A DNA stretch of 64,000 nt from Pyrinomonadaceae bacterium (GCA_019186825.1 JABARP010000012.1:321532-385531); one strand, 5' to 3'; counted from the stretch's first letter, positions 20,601 to 29,602 are shown. Program-made: numbers and translations. The notes: generated by a model not told the origin, from the letters alone.

Positions 20601-22196
20601 TTAGGCAAGTACGGAATCGGCCGCACGCAATCCGTGATAGAAAGCCTCTTCGAATAACGCCACACCGCCAAGGTCTGTGTGTGCGAAATAGATATTGCGG
20701 TACGGCTGGCTCGCCTTTTGCCGAACTCCGCTCCAGATGAAATTCGCCCGCGGGCTGATCATTGCGTGTCCCCAACGCATCACGTCGAGCCGCGTCGTCA
20801 ATTCGCGTATGTCGCGATGCGCACGCTCGAGATCGCTTAAACAAACTTCGGCGATCTGGTCGCGATCATAGTTGAAGAGCGTCGTGCGCGCGTTCGCCTC
20901 GGCACACATTGGATAATAATACGTCAAGATCGTCGGGCCGTAATCGATACCTTTCTGATGCGTCGCCGTTACGTAGCCTAGCGAAGGGCTCTCGTAAAGG
21001 ACGTTGTCCCATGCAAGCGGAAAATCGGTCGCAAAGCGCGTCTTTGGACGATCGGCGAGATGAATGTTTGCGACGAACCACGCATTGTGCTGAAACTCCT
21101 CGGCAGCAAAGGGCGGCGCTTCGCGAAAGCCGCGGATCGCGTACGGTGCGGTGAACATCGGCCCGGCGAAGATCACCTTTTCCGCACGTATGCCGCGAAG
21201 CTCACCGTCAACAAGACACGTGACCTCAACGCCTTTCTCCTTCGGTTCGATCGAGACGGCCATCCAATTCTTTCGGATCGTGTCGCCGACCTGTCCGACA
21301 AAATGGTTTACGAATTGCCCGTTGCCCTCGGGCACGGTGATAAATGGCTGCGATTCGTCACCGCTTTTCTTAACGCGTGAGCAGAAGTAGAAAAGGCCCG
21401 CCCACGCGGATGTTTCTTCGAGCTTTAGCCCGTAGTCATCACGGCACGCGTAGTCGCAATACCAGCGAAGGCGTTCGGAATCGAACCCATTTTGAGTGAG
21501 CCAATCGGCGAATGTTAGCTTGTCGAGCGCGGTCACCTCGGCATCGTCCGAGCAAAGGGCGACAGGCAGAATGAATGCGCGGCGGCCTTTCGCGTCGCGG
21601 AAGTTTATCCATTTGTTCACCTCAGCATAGAACGCGTCGAATTGCCGTTTATCCACCGCACTCGCACCGGCGTTAAGGTAAAGGCCCTCGTACCAACGTC
21701 CCTTATAGAACACACGCTCTTCGGGTTCGCGGCAGAGGAACTGCTCTTTCGCGTGGATCTCGCCGCTCGGACCTCGCGGTTCGAGCAGCGACATTTCGTC
21801 GAGCAATGCGACGAGGTCCGCATTCTCCGCGAACGGCACCGGAAGATAGTGAGCACCCCACGGATAGCTCACGGGCTTGCCCTCGCCGCTTCGCGACGTA
21901 CCGCCAGGCTCTTTCTCAAGCTCGATGACCGCGACGTCCTCGAACCCCTTTCCCTTAAGTCGCCATGCAGCCGAAAGCCCTGCGATGCCGGCACCGACGA
22001 TCACGATCTTTTTCGCTTCCCAATTTGCCTGCGGAACCTCAAAGGTCCGTCCTTCGCGGAGAGTATGCCCGAGGGCGGCGGATTGCCCGATGATCTCGCC
22101 CTCCGGCAGCCGTTTTGCACTCGTATCGCGGCACGCCGCGAATGCGAAAGGCGCTCCGAGGAAAAGTGTCAGCAATTCTCGCCGCGATAGGTTCAT
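20601..22196 (-). CDS. Tat-exported FAD-dependent oxidoreductase, amine-oxidase fold
   Basis: The 531-residue protein begins MNLSRRELLTLFLGAPFAFAAC, a twin-arginine motif (SRRELL) followed by a hydrophobic stretch and a lipobox-like cysteine. It is therefore probably folded with FAD, exported by Tat and perhaps lipid-anchored. The dinucleotide-binding motif is VIVGAGIAGLSAAWRL (about residues 64-79), followed by the acidic strand end VIELEKEPGG (about 88-97), typical of flavin amine oxidases. The C-terminus has the FAD-closing motif IYFAHTDLGGVALFEEAFYHGLRAA. Its substrate is not shown. Its place in a run with SpeD and a spermidine-synthase-like gene makes a polyamine-derived substrate plausible. 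Confidence 0.82.
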   Translation of the reverse strand: MNLSRRELLTLFLGAPFAFAACRDTSAKRLPEGEIIGQSAALGHTLREGRTFEVPQANWEAKKIVIVGAGIAGLSAAWRLKGKGFEDVAVIELEKEPGGTSRSGEGKPVSYPWGAHYLPVPFAENADLVALLDEMSLLEPRGPSGEIHAKEQFLCREPEERVFYKGRWYEGLYLNAGASAVDKRQFDAFYAEVNKWINFRDAKGRRAFILPVALCSDDAEVTALDKLTFADWLTQNGFDSERLRWYCDYACRDDYGLKLEETSAWAGLFYFCSRVKKSGDESQPFITVPEGNGQFVNHFVGQVGDTIRKNWMAVSIEPKEKGVEVTCLVDGELRGIRAEKVIFAGPMFTAPYAIRGFREAPPFAAEEFQHNAWFVANIHLADRPKTRFATDFPLAWDNVLYESPSLGYVTATHQKGIDYGPTILTYYYPMCAEANARTTLFNYDRDQIAEVCLSDLERAHRDIRELTTRLDVMRWGHAMISPRANFIWSGVRQKASQPYRNIYFAHTDLGGVALFEEAFYHGLRAADSVLA

Positions 22197-22250
22197 CGTT
22201 CAGAGGATCTTTGAAGCAAGGAAATACGGCAGACGATCGAGCAAAGAATT

Positions 22251-23774
22251 CTATGGCTCGAACCGCCGCCACTCTCCTTCGTAGTAGCGAACCAGCGCCT
22301 GGTTGTCGAGCCGATTCACCTCGATCGGTTCATTCGGGCGTTCTGTATCCTTTGGAAATTCGAACATCGAGGGCATCATCCCGGCGTTGATGAATTTCGT
22401 CTCGATGCCTTCGCGAACATTCGACGGCGCGTCAAAAGGCGAAAGGCTGGCAAGCGCGTAACCCCAAACGCCGAAGCTCGGCACCGTCGTGTAATACGGC
22501 TTTACATTGTAGCCCGCTGCCTCGAGCGTCGCCGCGATACACCAGAACGACATTCGCGCCATCAGCGGCGACGTCGTCTGCACGACAACGGCAGAATCGG
22601 GCCGGATCTTCTTCTTTAAAAGATTGTAAAAGCGTGTTGTGTAGAGCTTGCCAAGCGCGAAATTGTTCGGGTCGGGAAAATCGATGATCACAACGTCGAA
22701 CGGCTCCGCATCGACCGAATCGAGCCAAACGAAGGCGTCGGCATTCGTTACGTGAACGCGGCTGTCTTGGAACGAATGATGATTGAGCTCGCCCAATGCG
22801 GGAACGGCGTTCGAGATGTTCGTCATATCCGGATCGAGATCAACAAGCTGTATGTATTCGACCGACTTGTATTTTTCGATCTCGCGAAGCGCAAGGCCAT
22901 CGCCGCCGCCGAGCACAAGCACGCGTTTCGGTTCGCCACGAAATGTCGAGAAAGCCGGATGCACGAGAGCCTCGTGATAGCGGTATTCATCGAACGATGA
23001 AAACTGCAGGTTCCCGTTCAAAAAAAGTGCATAGCCCGTCTTTCCTTTCGTAACGATGATCCGTTGGTAATGCGAGCTTTTCGAATAGATGATGTTGTCA
23101 ACGTAGAGCGAATCCTCGGCAAGTGTCGTCAAACGGTCGGCCTTAATGAAGGCGATCGCAAGAAGGATCATGATGACCGCACCTTTAACGCGAAGCAGCG
23201 TGATGTGCTTTTTTAGGAGCGGCTCGAGCAGCCATGTGCCCCAGATCGCGATCGCAGCGTTCAGCATTCCGAAGAATAGCGAGGTTCGATTCAGCCCCAG
23301 ACGAGGTACAAAAAAGATCGGGAAAAGAAGCGATGCAACAAGAGCTCCGATGTAATCGAACGCAAGAACGCGAGAGACGAGTTCTTTAAAATCAAGCTCG
23401 TCTTTCAAGATACGCATCAAGAGCGGTATCTCGAGGCCGACGAGCATTCCGATGATAAAGACGATGCCGTAGAGAACGACCGCGAAATACGAGAGATTCG
23501 CGAATGTCAGGAAAAGAACCGGCGCAGAGAATCCGCCGACAACCGCGACCGCAAGCTCGACCTCGACAAAGCGGTTCGCGAGGTTCTTGTCGACAAATCG
23601 CGAAAGGTAAGAGCCGACACCCATCGCAAAAAGATAGGTGCCGATGATGATGGAAAATTGAGTTACAGAATCGCCGAGGACATACGAAGAGAGCGTGCCC
23701 GCAAGCAGCTCATAGATAAGCCCGCAGATCGCGATGACAAAGACATTGAGAAAAAGCAGCGGTGCGCGCTTCAC
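22251..23774 (-). CDS. Membrane-anchored spermidine-synthase-like aminopropyltransferase
   Basis: The 507-residue protein has about seven transmembrane helices in residues 5-215 and a C-terminal Rossmann methyltransferase-like domain with the polyamine synthase motifs. These include GYALFLNGNLQFSSFDEYRYHEALVHPAF, VLVLGGGDGLALREI (about residues 284-298), VDLDPDM (about 309-315) and the catalytic-loop region VVIIDFPDPNN (Asp in a DxPDP context). Spermidine synthases transfer an aminopropyl group from decarboxylated S-adenosylmethionine. SpeD, which makes that donor, is the first gene of the same operon. The acceptor may be putrescine or something else. Confidence 0.87.
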   Translation of the reverse strand: MKRAPLLFLNVFVIAICGLIYELLAGTLSSYVLGDSVTQFSIIIGTYLFAMGVGSYLSRFVDKNLANRFVEVELAVAVVGGFSAPVLFLTFANLSYFAVVLYGIVFIIGMLVGLEIPLLMRILKDELDFKELVSRVLAFDYIGALVASLLFPIFFVPRLGLNRTSLFFGMLNAAIAIWGTWLLEPLLKKHITLLRVKGAVIMILLAIAFIKADRLTTLAEDSLYVDNIIYSKSSHYQRIIVTKGKTGYALFLNGNLQFSSFDEYRYHEALVHPAFSTFRGEPKRVLVLGGGDGLALREIEKYKSVEYIQLVDLDPDMTNISNAVPALGELNHHSFQDSRVHVTNADAFVWLDSVDAEPFDVVIIDFPDPNNFALGKLYTTRFYNLLKKKIRPDSAVVVQTTSPLMARMSFWCIAATLEAAGYNVKPYYTTVPSFGVWGYALASLSPFDAPSNVREGIETKFINAGMMPSMFEFPKDTERPNEPIEVNRLDNQALVRYYEGEWRRFEP

Positions 23775-23821
23775 TTAACCAAAAACCTTACTTCATTCTT
23801 TCGAAAACTCGCTTCGCTGCA

Positions 23822-24079
23822 CTAGCCCTGGATCGCTGCGGAAATTATCATCGCGACGCCAATAATAATGGCGCCGATGATGATCGCAAGCGAGACATTC
23901 TGATCCTCTTCGATCTCCTTCTTGACCGAAAACGGCGATACAAACACGACGATGGTAAAAGCGATCGCGAAAACTATCAGCCCGAGAACGACGAAGATGA
24001 CCGTTCCTTCCAGAACGTTCCAAAGCTCTTCGAGTTTAACGACGCCGAGCACCGGCGCGAGAGTAAGCAGATTCAACAT
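23822..24079 (-). CDS. DUF350-family small membrane protein
   Basis: The 85-residue protein has two transmembrane helices (about residues 22-48 and 62-83) separated by a charged loop (SVKKEIEEDQNVSLA), the layout of the DUF350/YjfL family. The start codon follows the stop of the 49-residue gene without a gap. The ribosome-binding site GGAGG lies inside the end of that gene, so translation is coupled. Family members commonly sit next to DUF4178 and polyamine genes; an ion-channel-like or membrane-stress role has been suggested but not proven. Confidence 0.85.
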   Translation of the reverse strand: MLNLLTLAPVLGVVKLEELWNVLEGTVIFVVLGLIVFAIAFTIVVFVSPFSVKKEIEEDQNVSLAIIIGAIIIGVAMIISAAIQG

Positions 24080-24229
24080 TTATTTTCCTCCACGGAAGCC
24101 GGAATATATGAACGGAACACCAAGCCGCGAGTGGCTGCCGGAATTTGCGATCTCCCAGCCGAACCATCCCGATGCGCCGTACAGCAGAACAACGCCCATA
24201 CCTGCGACCAAATATAGCTTCTTTAGCAT
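24080..24229 (-). CDS. 49-residue membrane protein between DUF4178 and DUF350 genes
   Basis: Reading the minus strand from ATG 24229 gives 49 codons and TAA at 24082-24080, ending exactly at the ATG of the DUF350 gene. The product starts MLKKLYLVAGMGVVLLYGASG, a single hydrophobic helix with positive residues at its N-terminus, and continues with WFGWEIANSGSHSR and a Gly/Arg/Lys end. It is too short for most gene callers but has no overlap with its neighbours, and its end carries the next gene's ribosome-binding site. The family is unknown to me. Confidence 0.7.
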   Translation of the reverse strand: MLKKLYLVAGMGVVLLYGASGWFGWEIANSGSHSRLGVPFIYSGFRGGK

Positions 24230-24262
24230 AAAAAGGACCTCAATGCGGACGCCCGCCGCACG

Positions 24263-26203
24263 CTATTCGTCATCATCGCTCGAACCGCTATATGTGAACA
24301 TACTGTCCTTCCAGCGGCTCGACTCGAAGCTGACCTTTTTGAACAATCCGAGAACCGGTGCAATAAGGAGCAGTACAAGCGCGCAGCAGAAATTAACGCC
24401 GCGGTTCACGTTCTGCTCGACCTTGATTTCGACCGGCATCGTCTCTTGCCATTTTTCCCAGGTGCCCGCAACACGCAGCGTGTATTGCCCGCCGGGCAAA
24501 GACGAAACTGTTGCATCCTGAGTCTGACCGCCTTCGCTCCAGGATTCGCCGCCATCGACGCCGGAGTAGAATTCGATCGGTACATTTACGGATTCAACTT
24601 CCTGACTCTTGTCGTCTATAAGATCGACGTCAAGATCTGCCCAAGAATTATTTACAGGTGCACGCGCCGTGATCCGCACGTTGCTGTTCGCCTTTAGCGT
24701 AAAAGGCTTGCTGAACATTTGTTGCTGCTGCTGCGAATTCTGCATCGGCGGCAAATACATCTGCTCCGTGTAAACCGTCCGCGAAATGCCCCAGAGCGGC
24801 AAGCCCACAATGCTCACAAACAAGAGGATGAGCAGCGGCAAAGCTCCCCACGTATACCAAAATCGGCCCGTGAAAGGTTGATTTGGCGCAACGCTCCAGG
24901 GTTTCGGCATGTCGGTCACGCCGAATGCGTTTTCGACGTCAGCGACGGTCATATAGGTTCCGACCGACCAATTGACTTCGTCGCGTGTCGCCTCTCGCGA
25001 TAACATTCGCGGCGGACAAACGTAGTCCGTTGCCTGAGCGGTTTCGCCCTGCTCGACGCGCCAATAGAACTCGCCCTTGACGTATTCGACAACAGCGGTC
25101 GCGTCCTGGAATATCTTGTATTTCTCGCCGTTGTAGGTTGCGGTCGCTCCCTTATAAAATCCGGTAACCTCGACATCAGCCGTATTGACCGCTTCGACAA
25201 AACTCCAATGGTTATCGGAGTGGACAAGCCAGCGGAAACCGATCATCGGGTTGTATAAGAGATACTCTGTCCAATAGTATTTCTCACCGTCGATCGTAAC
25301 GCTCCGCTGCATGGCGCCGATGATCTTGAACTTTACATCACCCGGGAACGTCCCCTCGGCGCCTATCGGAAGAAAGAAAGCGTTCTCGGCGGGCGATGGT
25401 TCGAGCGCGCGGAAGTAGCTCAGGTTGCCCTGATTAACGTCAAGGAGCGAGCGGCAATTCGGACACGCCACGCGTTCCGATTTGTCGGGAGCCTGCAGAG
25501 CGAGCGGGCCGCCGCACTTCGGGCAGCGCATAACTGCCGACGAGACCCTCTGTGCCTCTCGCTCGTGCGGCTTTGCGTCGCCTAAGCCAATCTCCGCAAG
25601 CGAGACCTGCTTGCCGGAGAATACCCAAGGCGGCGAAATGCTGTAATCGATCGTCGCAAATGCGTCGTTCCTGCCCGCAAGATCTGCGTACTGAAAGACC
25701 TCGCCCGGCGTTAGCTTGTACGGGATTTCGCCCTCGGCAGCAGCATACGTTGCCTGCCCGCGCTCCTGGACGATAAGCGGAACCTGCGACGGAATCTCCG
25801 AAACGGGCTGCCCCAGCACGAGAGCATCGAACGTCGGCAAGACCGTGCCCTCAGGCATCGGCTGATAGAACGTCAGGTAAAAGCGTCCCTGTGCCTCAGC
25901 GAGCCATCCGACCCAGCCATTCGAGAATGTCGCATACCATTCGTCCCACGTCCCGCCAAGCTCGTGCCGCATTTGCGCACGTCCGGTCAACGTAAACCGC
26001 TCGCCGTTGAAGATGCCTTTTAGGCCGGTCTTGAGAGGCGACTGCGACTGTGCGACCTCAGCGATCTTGCCGAGGTCTTCGACACCGCGGTCAGTGCGCG
26101 CAACTGCCGAACGGCAGTACGGGCAGATGACGACTATGGTTGAACCGGCAGTAAATTCGATCGGGCCGGCGCACGCCGGACAGGAAGTCTTCAGGACGCT
26201 CAT
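24263..26203 (-). CDS. DUF4178 protein with two zinc ribbons and C-terminal membrane segments
   Basis: The 646-residue protein begins with a zinc ribbon (CPAC at residues 9-12 and CPYC at about 28-31), continues with a DUF4178-type beta domain (FTLTGRAQMRHELGGTWDEWYATFSNGWVGWLAEAQGRFYLTF region), and has a second ribbon (CPKCGG...CPNC, about 227-252). A second DUF4178 copy follows (KFKIIGAMQRSVTIDGEKYYWTEYLLYNPMIGFRWLV). Two hydrophobic helices occur near residues 455-475 and 605-625, bracketing an extracytoplasmic beta-rich part. Its start overlaps the speD stop by 4 bases. Its role is unknown; the ribbons suggest binding of nucleic acid or protein on the cytoplasmic face. Confidence 0.85.
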   Translation of the reverse strand: MSVLKTSCPACAGPIEFTAGSTIVVICPYCRSAVARTDRGVEDLGKIAEVAQSQSPLKTGLKGIFNGERFTLTGRAQMRHELGGTWDEWYATFSNGWVGWLAEAQGRFYLTFYQPMPEGTVLPTFDALVLGQPVSEIPSQVPLIVQERGQATYAAAEGEIPYKLTPGEVFQYADLAGRNDAFATIDYSISPPWVFSGKQVSLAEIGLGDAKPHEREAQRVSSAVMRCPKCGGPLALQAPDKSERVACPNCRSLLDVNQGNLSYFRALEPSPAENAFFLPIGAEGTFPGDVKFKIIGAMQRSVTIDGEKYYWTEYLLYNPMIGFRWLVHSDNHWSFVEAVNTADVEVTGFYKGATATYNGEKYKIFQDATAVVEYVKGEFYWRVEQGETAQATDYVCPPRMLSREATRDEVNWSVGTYMTVADVENAFGVTDMPKPWSVAPNQPFTGRFWYTWGALPLLILLFVSIVGLPLWGISRTVYTEQMYLPPMQNSQQQQQMFSKPFTLKANSNVRITARAPVNNSWADLDVDLIDDKSQEVESVNVPIEFYSGVDGGESWSEGGQTQDATVSSLPGGQYTLRVAGTWEKWQETMPVEIKVEQNVNRGVNFCCALVLLLIAPVLGLFKKVSFESSRWKDSMFTYSGSSDDDE

Positions 26204-26574
26204 CGGGCGCCTCCGGCCGCATCCGTGCGATCACGGTCTCCGCGTTCGATCCGCGTGACCCGAACTTCCGCCGCATAGAAAGCTTTTTTGAGATTCAATT
26301 CCCAATTCCATTCCGGGCGTGTTCGACAGCAATAGAGATTGAACGTCGCAACGCCGTGTTCGGGATATGTGTGACAGGCAAGGTGAGATTCCGTCAGTGC
26401 GACGAGGCCCGTAACGCCGCCTTCGCCGGGGAATTTATGCCAAACGGAACCGATGGACTTTAGCCCGAGATCGTTGATGACCGATAGAAACACTTCTCTT
26501 ACGACTGCTTCGTCCCGAAGTATCTCCGGGTCGCAGCCTGAAGCCTCGATCAGCCATTCAGTGCCAACGATCAT
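26200..26574 (-). CDS. speD: S-adenosylmethionine decarboxylase proenzyme
   Basis: The 124-residue proenzyme is of the short bacterial/archaeal (SpeH) class. It cleaves itself to form a pyruvoyl group and decarboxylates S-adenosylmethionine for polyamine synthesis. The cleavage site is LTESHLACHTYPEHG (about residues 61-75), where the serine of ESH becomes the pyruvoyl group; the nearby His and Cys needed for processing and catalysis are present. It is the first gene of an eight-gene minus-strand run (26574 down to 18928) in which genes overlap or nearly touch. Confidence 0.93.
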   Translation of the reverse strand: MIVGTEWLIEASGCDPEILRDEAVVREVFLSVINDLGLKSIGSVWHKFPGEGGVTGLVALTESHLACHTYPEHGVATFNLYCCRTRPEWNWELNLKKAFYAAEVRVTRIERGDRDRTDAAGGAR

Positions 26575-26718
26575 CGCGATAAAGGATGAGTAATGCTTAG
26601 TTGTCTTTGAACGAAAAGTACCGCAGCAAAAAGCTGCGATCTAAAAAGAATACGAGAAAGAATATACCGAAGTTCTCCTCGTTTGTCATTTTTCAGAACG
26701 CACGCTGCTTACAGATGC

Positions 26719-26757
26719 AAAAAAGGATGGATCCGATCAAAAAGACCGCATCCATCC
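26719..26757 (-). terminator. Terminator of the GWxTD gene
   Basis: On the minus strand GGATGGAT pairs with ATCCATCC (plus-strand 26725-26732 and 26750-26757). The stem is followed by six T (plus-strand A run 26719-26724). It ends transcription from the GWxTD gene before the speD operon promoter. Confidence 0.7.
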
Positions 26758-26786
26758 CTTCACTTGCCATAGAAAAAGCGCCGAAG

Positions 26787-28409
26787 CTATTTCATGACCG
26801 TGAACTTCTCACTATTCTTAATTTCCTGTCCGGAAACACGGTCCCTGATGTCGATCTTGAGTTCATAATTCCCAAGAGGGAGGTTTCCGCCCGGGAGAAT
26901 GCGAGCAAGTGTCAGACGCTGGCCCGAATCACTCAAACCGCTCCAATCTTCCGGCTGCTTGAGAACCTCTTTGCCGTCGCGCATAAGCGTGTATGTAACA
27001 TCAACCGCAGGCCGCAGCGTAGTCTGGTCGATCTGAGCATTATAGACCTGCATATAGAAGCCGACATCCTGGCCCTGGCTAAAGACGCCGCTCATATTCG
27101 GGATGACCTTCGCATTGCCTATAATGAACGAACCGCCGATATCGCGTTCGGTTGTCGTACGCAGCTTCGAAGCGAGGATCAACGTCGAGGTCGAAAGCTT
27201 CTTCTCGTCGTATTTCGGTACGGTAAAGCCGAGCGAACGCACGCCCTTCGTACCGGTGTTCACGTCGCGAACGACAACATCGACCTTGTAAATGCCGGGA
27301 GCAAGAGCGATCGCCTTTTGATAAACGGACTTGCGGTCACGCATATCGGCAAGCTCGGCCGCTGTCGCATTCGTTGAAACGGAATCTTCAAACGTGCCCG
27401 ATCGTCGCTGCGAAACACTCGTGATCCTGCCGAAGATATTCATCTCCGCAGTTTCGAGGCCGCCTTTCGGCATAAACTTCAACTCTTTGTTGTCGGCCTG
27501 AATGGTGAACGTCGTCATCACCTGGCTCTCGGACTGACGGAAGTAATCGATGCGAACATCGAAGTCGATCGGGTTCGAATCGATCACCGGCGAGTCGGTC
27601 GCAAGCGTTGCAAGGTCGCTGAATTTATTATTCTTCGGCGAGAAGAGTCCGTTCTGGATCTCAAGCCGGCGGAACGGATTGTCCTGTTCGCGAATGTAGC
27701 TGCCGTTGCCGTAGTAGACGCCGTCGCGCATTGCCTTGGTCGTCTGGCCCATCAACTCGCTCGCGGTCAGGCCGCCACCCGGCACCATCGCCATCGCATC
27801 CTTTTCGTAGGCATCGCGAGCGAGGCGATATTCGCCCGTGCCGGTCGGATCGACGAACTCGATCTCGAGGCCGTCGCCGATACCGTCAAGATGGCGGTAA
27901 TACCAAGTCTCGTAGGCGTAGGTCGTTGTCGAACCGCCGCCTTCATAATTCGGCCGGTCGTAAACCTGGCCGGTCGGATGCGATTCCACTGAATCGGGCT
28001 TGCCCCAAGCTATGTAAACGCGGCCGCGGTCGGTCCGCCAGCCGGGAATACCCGACGCAAAATGCTCATTCGCGTACGCGATGCGCTCGTAATATTCTTC
28101 GCGGTATTCGTTCTCTTCGGTATCGGGGTTCGGATCGCGCCGTCGCCAAAAGTTCTCAATAAAATTCTCGCGTTCTTCGTCCGTTGCGAGGGCCTTAAAG
28201 GCACGCTTCTCCTCGGGCGTGATGATGTAGGGCACGTCACGTTCGAGCCATTTCTTATACGCCTCTTTCAATTCCGGCTTCACGTTACGTGCGTTTTCGC
28301 TCGGATCCCGGTTCGGCGTCGGCTTTGCCTTTTGAGCAAAGACCGGTACAGCAGCTACCGACAAAATTGCCGCCGGAAGCATCATTTTTCGAATTATTTC
28401 AAACTTCAT
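26787..28409 (-). CDS. GWxTD-domain secreted protein
   Basis: The 540-residue protein has a signal peptide (about residues 1-25, ending PVFAQ). Its N-terminal half is a GWxTD domain with the name-giving motif in SGIPGWRTDRGRVYIAWGKPDS (about residues 119-140) and the preceding FWRRRDPNPDT. The C-terminal half is beta-rich and may be Ig-like. The family is common in Acidobacteriota, Bacteroidota and related groups and has no known biochemical role. It is followed by a terminator and lies downstream of tatC with a 92-base gap. Confidence 0.88.
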   Translation of the reverse strand: MKFEIIRKMMLPAAILSVAAVPVFAQKAKPTPNRDPSENARNVKPELKEAYKKWLERDVPYIITPEEKRAFKALATDEERENFIENFWRRRDPNPDTEENEYREEYYERIAYANEHFASGIPGWRTDRGRVYIAWGKPDSVESHPTGQVYDRPNYEGGGSTTTYAYETWYYRHLDGIGDGLEIEFVDPTGTGEYRLARDAYEKDAMAMVPGGGLTASELMGQTTKAMRDGVYYGNGSYIREQDNPFRRLEIQNGLFSPKNNKFSDLATLATDSPVIDSNPIDFDVRIDYFRQSESQVMTTFTIQADNKELKFMPKGGLETAEMNIFGRITSVSQRRSGTFEDSVSTNATAAELADMRDRKSVYQKAIALAPGIYKVDVVVRDVNTGTKGVRSLGFTVPKYDEKKLSTSTLILASKLRTTTERDIGGSFIIGNAKVIPNMSGVFSQGQDVGFYMQVYNAQIDQTTLRPAVDVTYTLMRDGKEVLKQPEDWSGLSDSGQRLTLARILPGGNLPLGNYELKIDIRDRVSGQEIKNSEKFTVMK

Positions 28410-28501
28410 AACTCAACTCTCTTCGTGCACGAACTCGCGCCTATTACATCTTCACGAAATTCTAATGCGTACAATACAACAATTCAAGATGCTAGAACGC
28501 G

Positions 28502-29602
28502 TTAAATGGTTGTATTTTCTTTAGCTTCGGCGTCGGTACGGCGGCGTTTTCCGAAGAACCACGCAACAAAGATCGACACCACATAAAGTGCCATCATCGG
28601 CGTTGCGAACAACATCATATTGGGGATGTCGCCCGTCGGCGAAACGACCGCGGCAACGATCATAATTATCACGAGCGAAATTTTCCAGTGCTTTATGAGC
28701 AGTTTCGGCGTTACGATGCCGATCCTCGCAAGCACATATGTGATCGCGGGCATCTGAAAGATACCGCCCATCGCGAGCATAATTATTGTTATAAAATCAA
28801 GATAATCGCTTGCCTTCAGCAGGAGCTGAAAATCGCTGCCTAACCCCAATAAATACCTTGCCGCAGGCGGAAATAGAATGTAATACGCAAATGCCGCCCC
28901 GACCACAAAGGAAATGGATGAAAGCAGGATAAACGGCGTTACATACGCACGTTCGTGTTTATAAAGGGCGGGCGAGATAAAACCCCAGATCTGGAAAAGC
29001 AGAAACGGCACGGAGATGGCTATCGCCGCATACAACGCGACCGTCGCATAGAGCGTGAAGGGCTCCACCGTCGTCGTAACGGTCATTCGTTCGTCGGCAT
29101 TCGGCGTGCCGACGGCGGTTTGCTCGAATTCCACGGGCAGGCGCACGCCTGCCGAGATCACCGCATTGTTTGTGATCAAGGCCTCGGTCGTAAAAAGCCC
29201 AAGTTTACCGGCGGCATCCCTTGCAACAGTTGCCGCGACGCTCGCACCTGCCGAGACAACCGTCGAACCGACCTTTGTCGCACGATCGAAGATGTATCTT
29301 CCGCTGTCGCCTTCTTTTATACTCGCGAGCGACAAGACCTTTTCGTCGCCCGTTCTTCCCTCAACCGGAAGCTGACGACGCGATGCTTCAGACAAAGCCT
29401 CACGGATCGGTATTGAGAGGAAATTGTAGATCTTGTCGGAAAAGACCCAGCAAACGGCAAACGCAAGAATAATGACGATAACCGAGCGGACGAGACGCTT
29501 TCGTAACTCGTCCAAATGCTCAAGAAAGGACATTTGGCCGCCGGCTTGTTCTTGTATCTCTTCGGTTGGATCTGCCATCTTTGGGAAGGTTTTACGAACC
29601 AA
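28502..29602 (-). CDS. tatC: Sec-independent protein translocase TatC with a long periplasmic insertion
   Basis: TatC forms the substrate-recognition core for twin-arginine precursors. The N-terminal MSFLEHLDELRKRLVRS and later FLLFQIWGFISPALYKHERA, ARIGIVTPKLL and SPTGDIPNMMLFATPM are characteristic. At 366 residues it is about 110 longer than usual. The extra sequence (about residues 70-180, Ala/Gly/Val-rich with charged flanks) lies in the first periplasmic loop between helices 1 and 2. TTG 29602 directly follows the tatB stop; ATG 29578 is an alternative start eight residues in. It likely serves the Tat-type FAD protein at 20601-22196. Confidence 0.92.
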   Translation of the reverse strand: MVRKTFPKMADPTEEIQEQAGGQMSFLEHLDELRKRLVRSVIVIILAFAVCWVFSDKIYNFLSIPIREALSEASRRQLPVEGRTGDEKVLSLASIKEGDSGRYIFDRATKVGSTVVSAGASVAATVARDAAGKLGLFTTEALITNNAVISAGVRLPVEFEQTAVGTPNADERMTVTTTVEPFTLYATVALYAAIAISVPFLLFQIWGFISPALYKHERAYVTPFILLSSISFVVGAAFAYYILFPPAARYLLGLGSDFQLLLKASDYLDFITIIMLAMGGIFQMPAITYVLARIGIVTPKLLIKHWKISLVIIMIVAAVVSPTGDIPNMMLFATPMMALYVVSIFVAWFFGKRRRTDAEAKENTTI

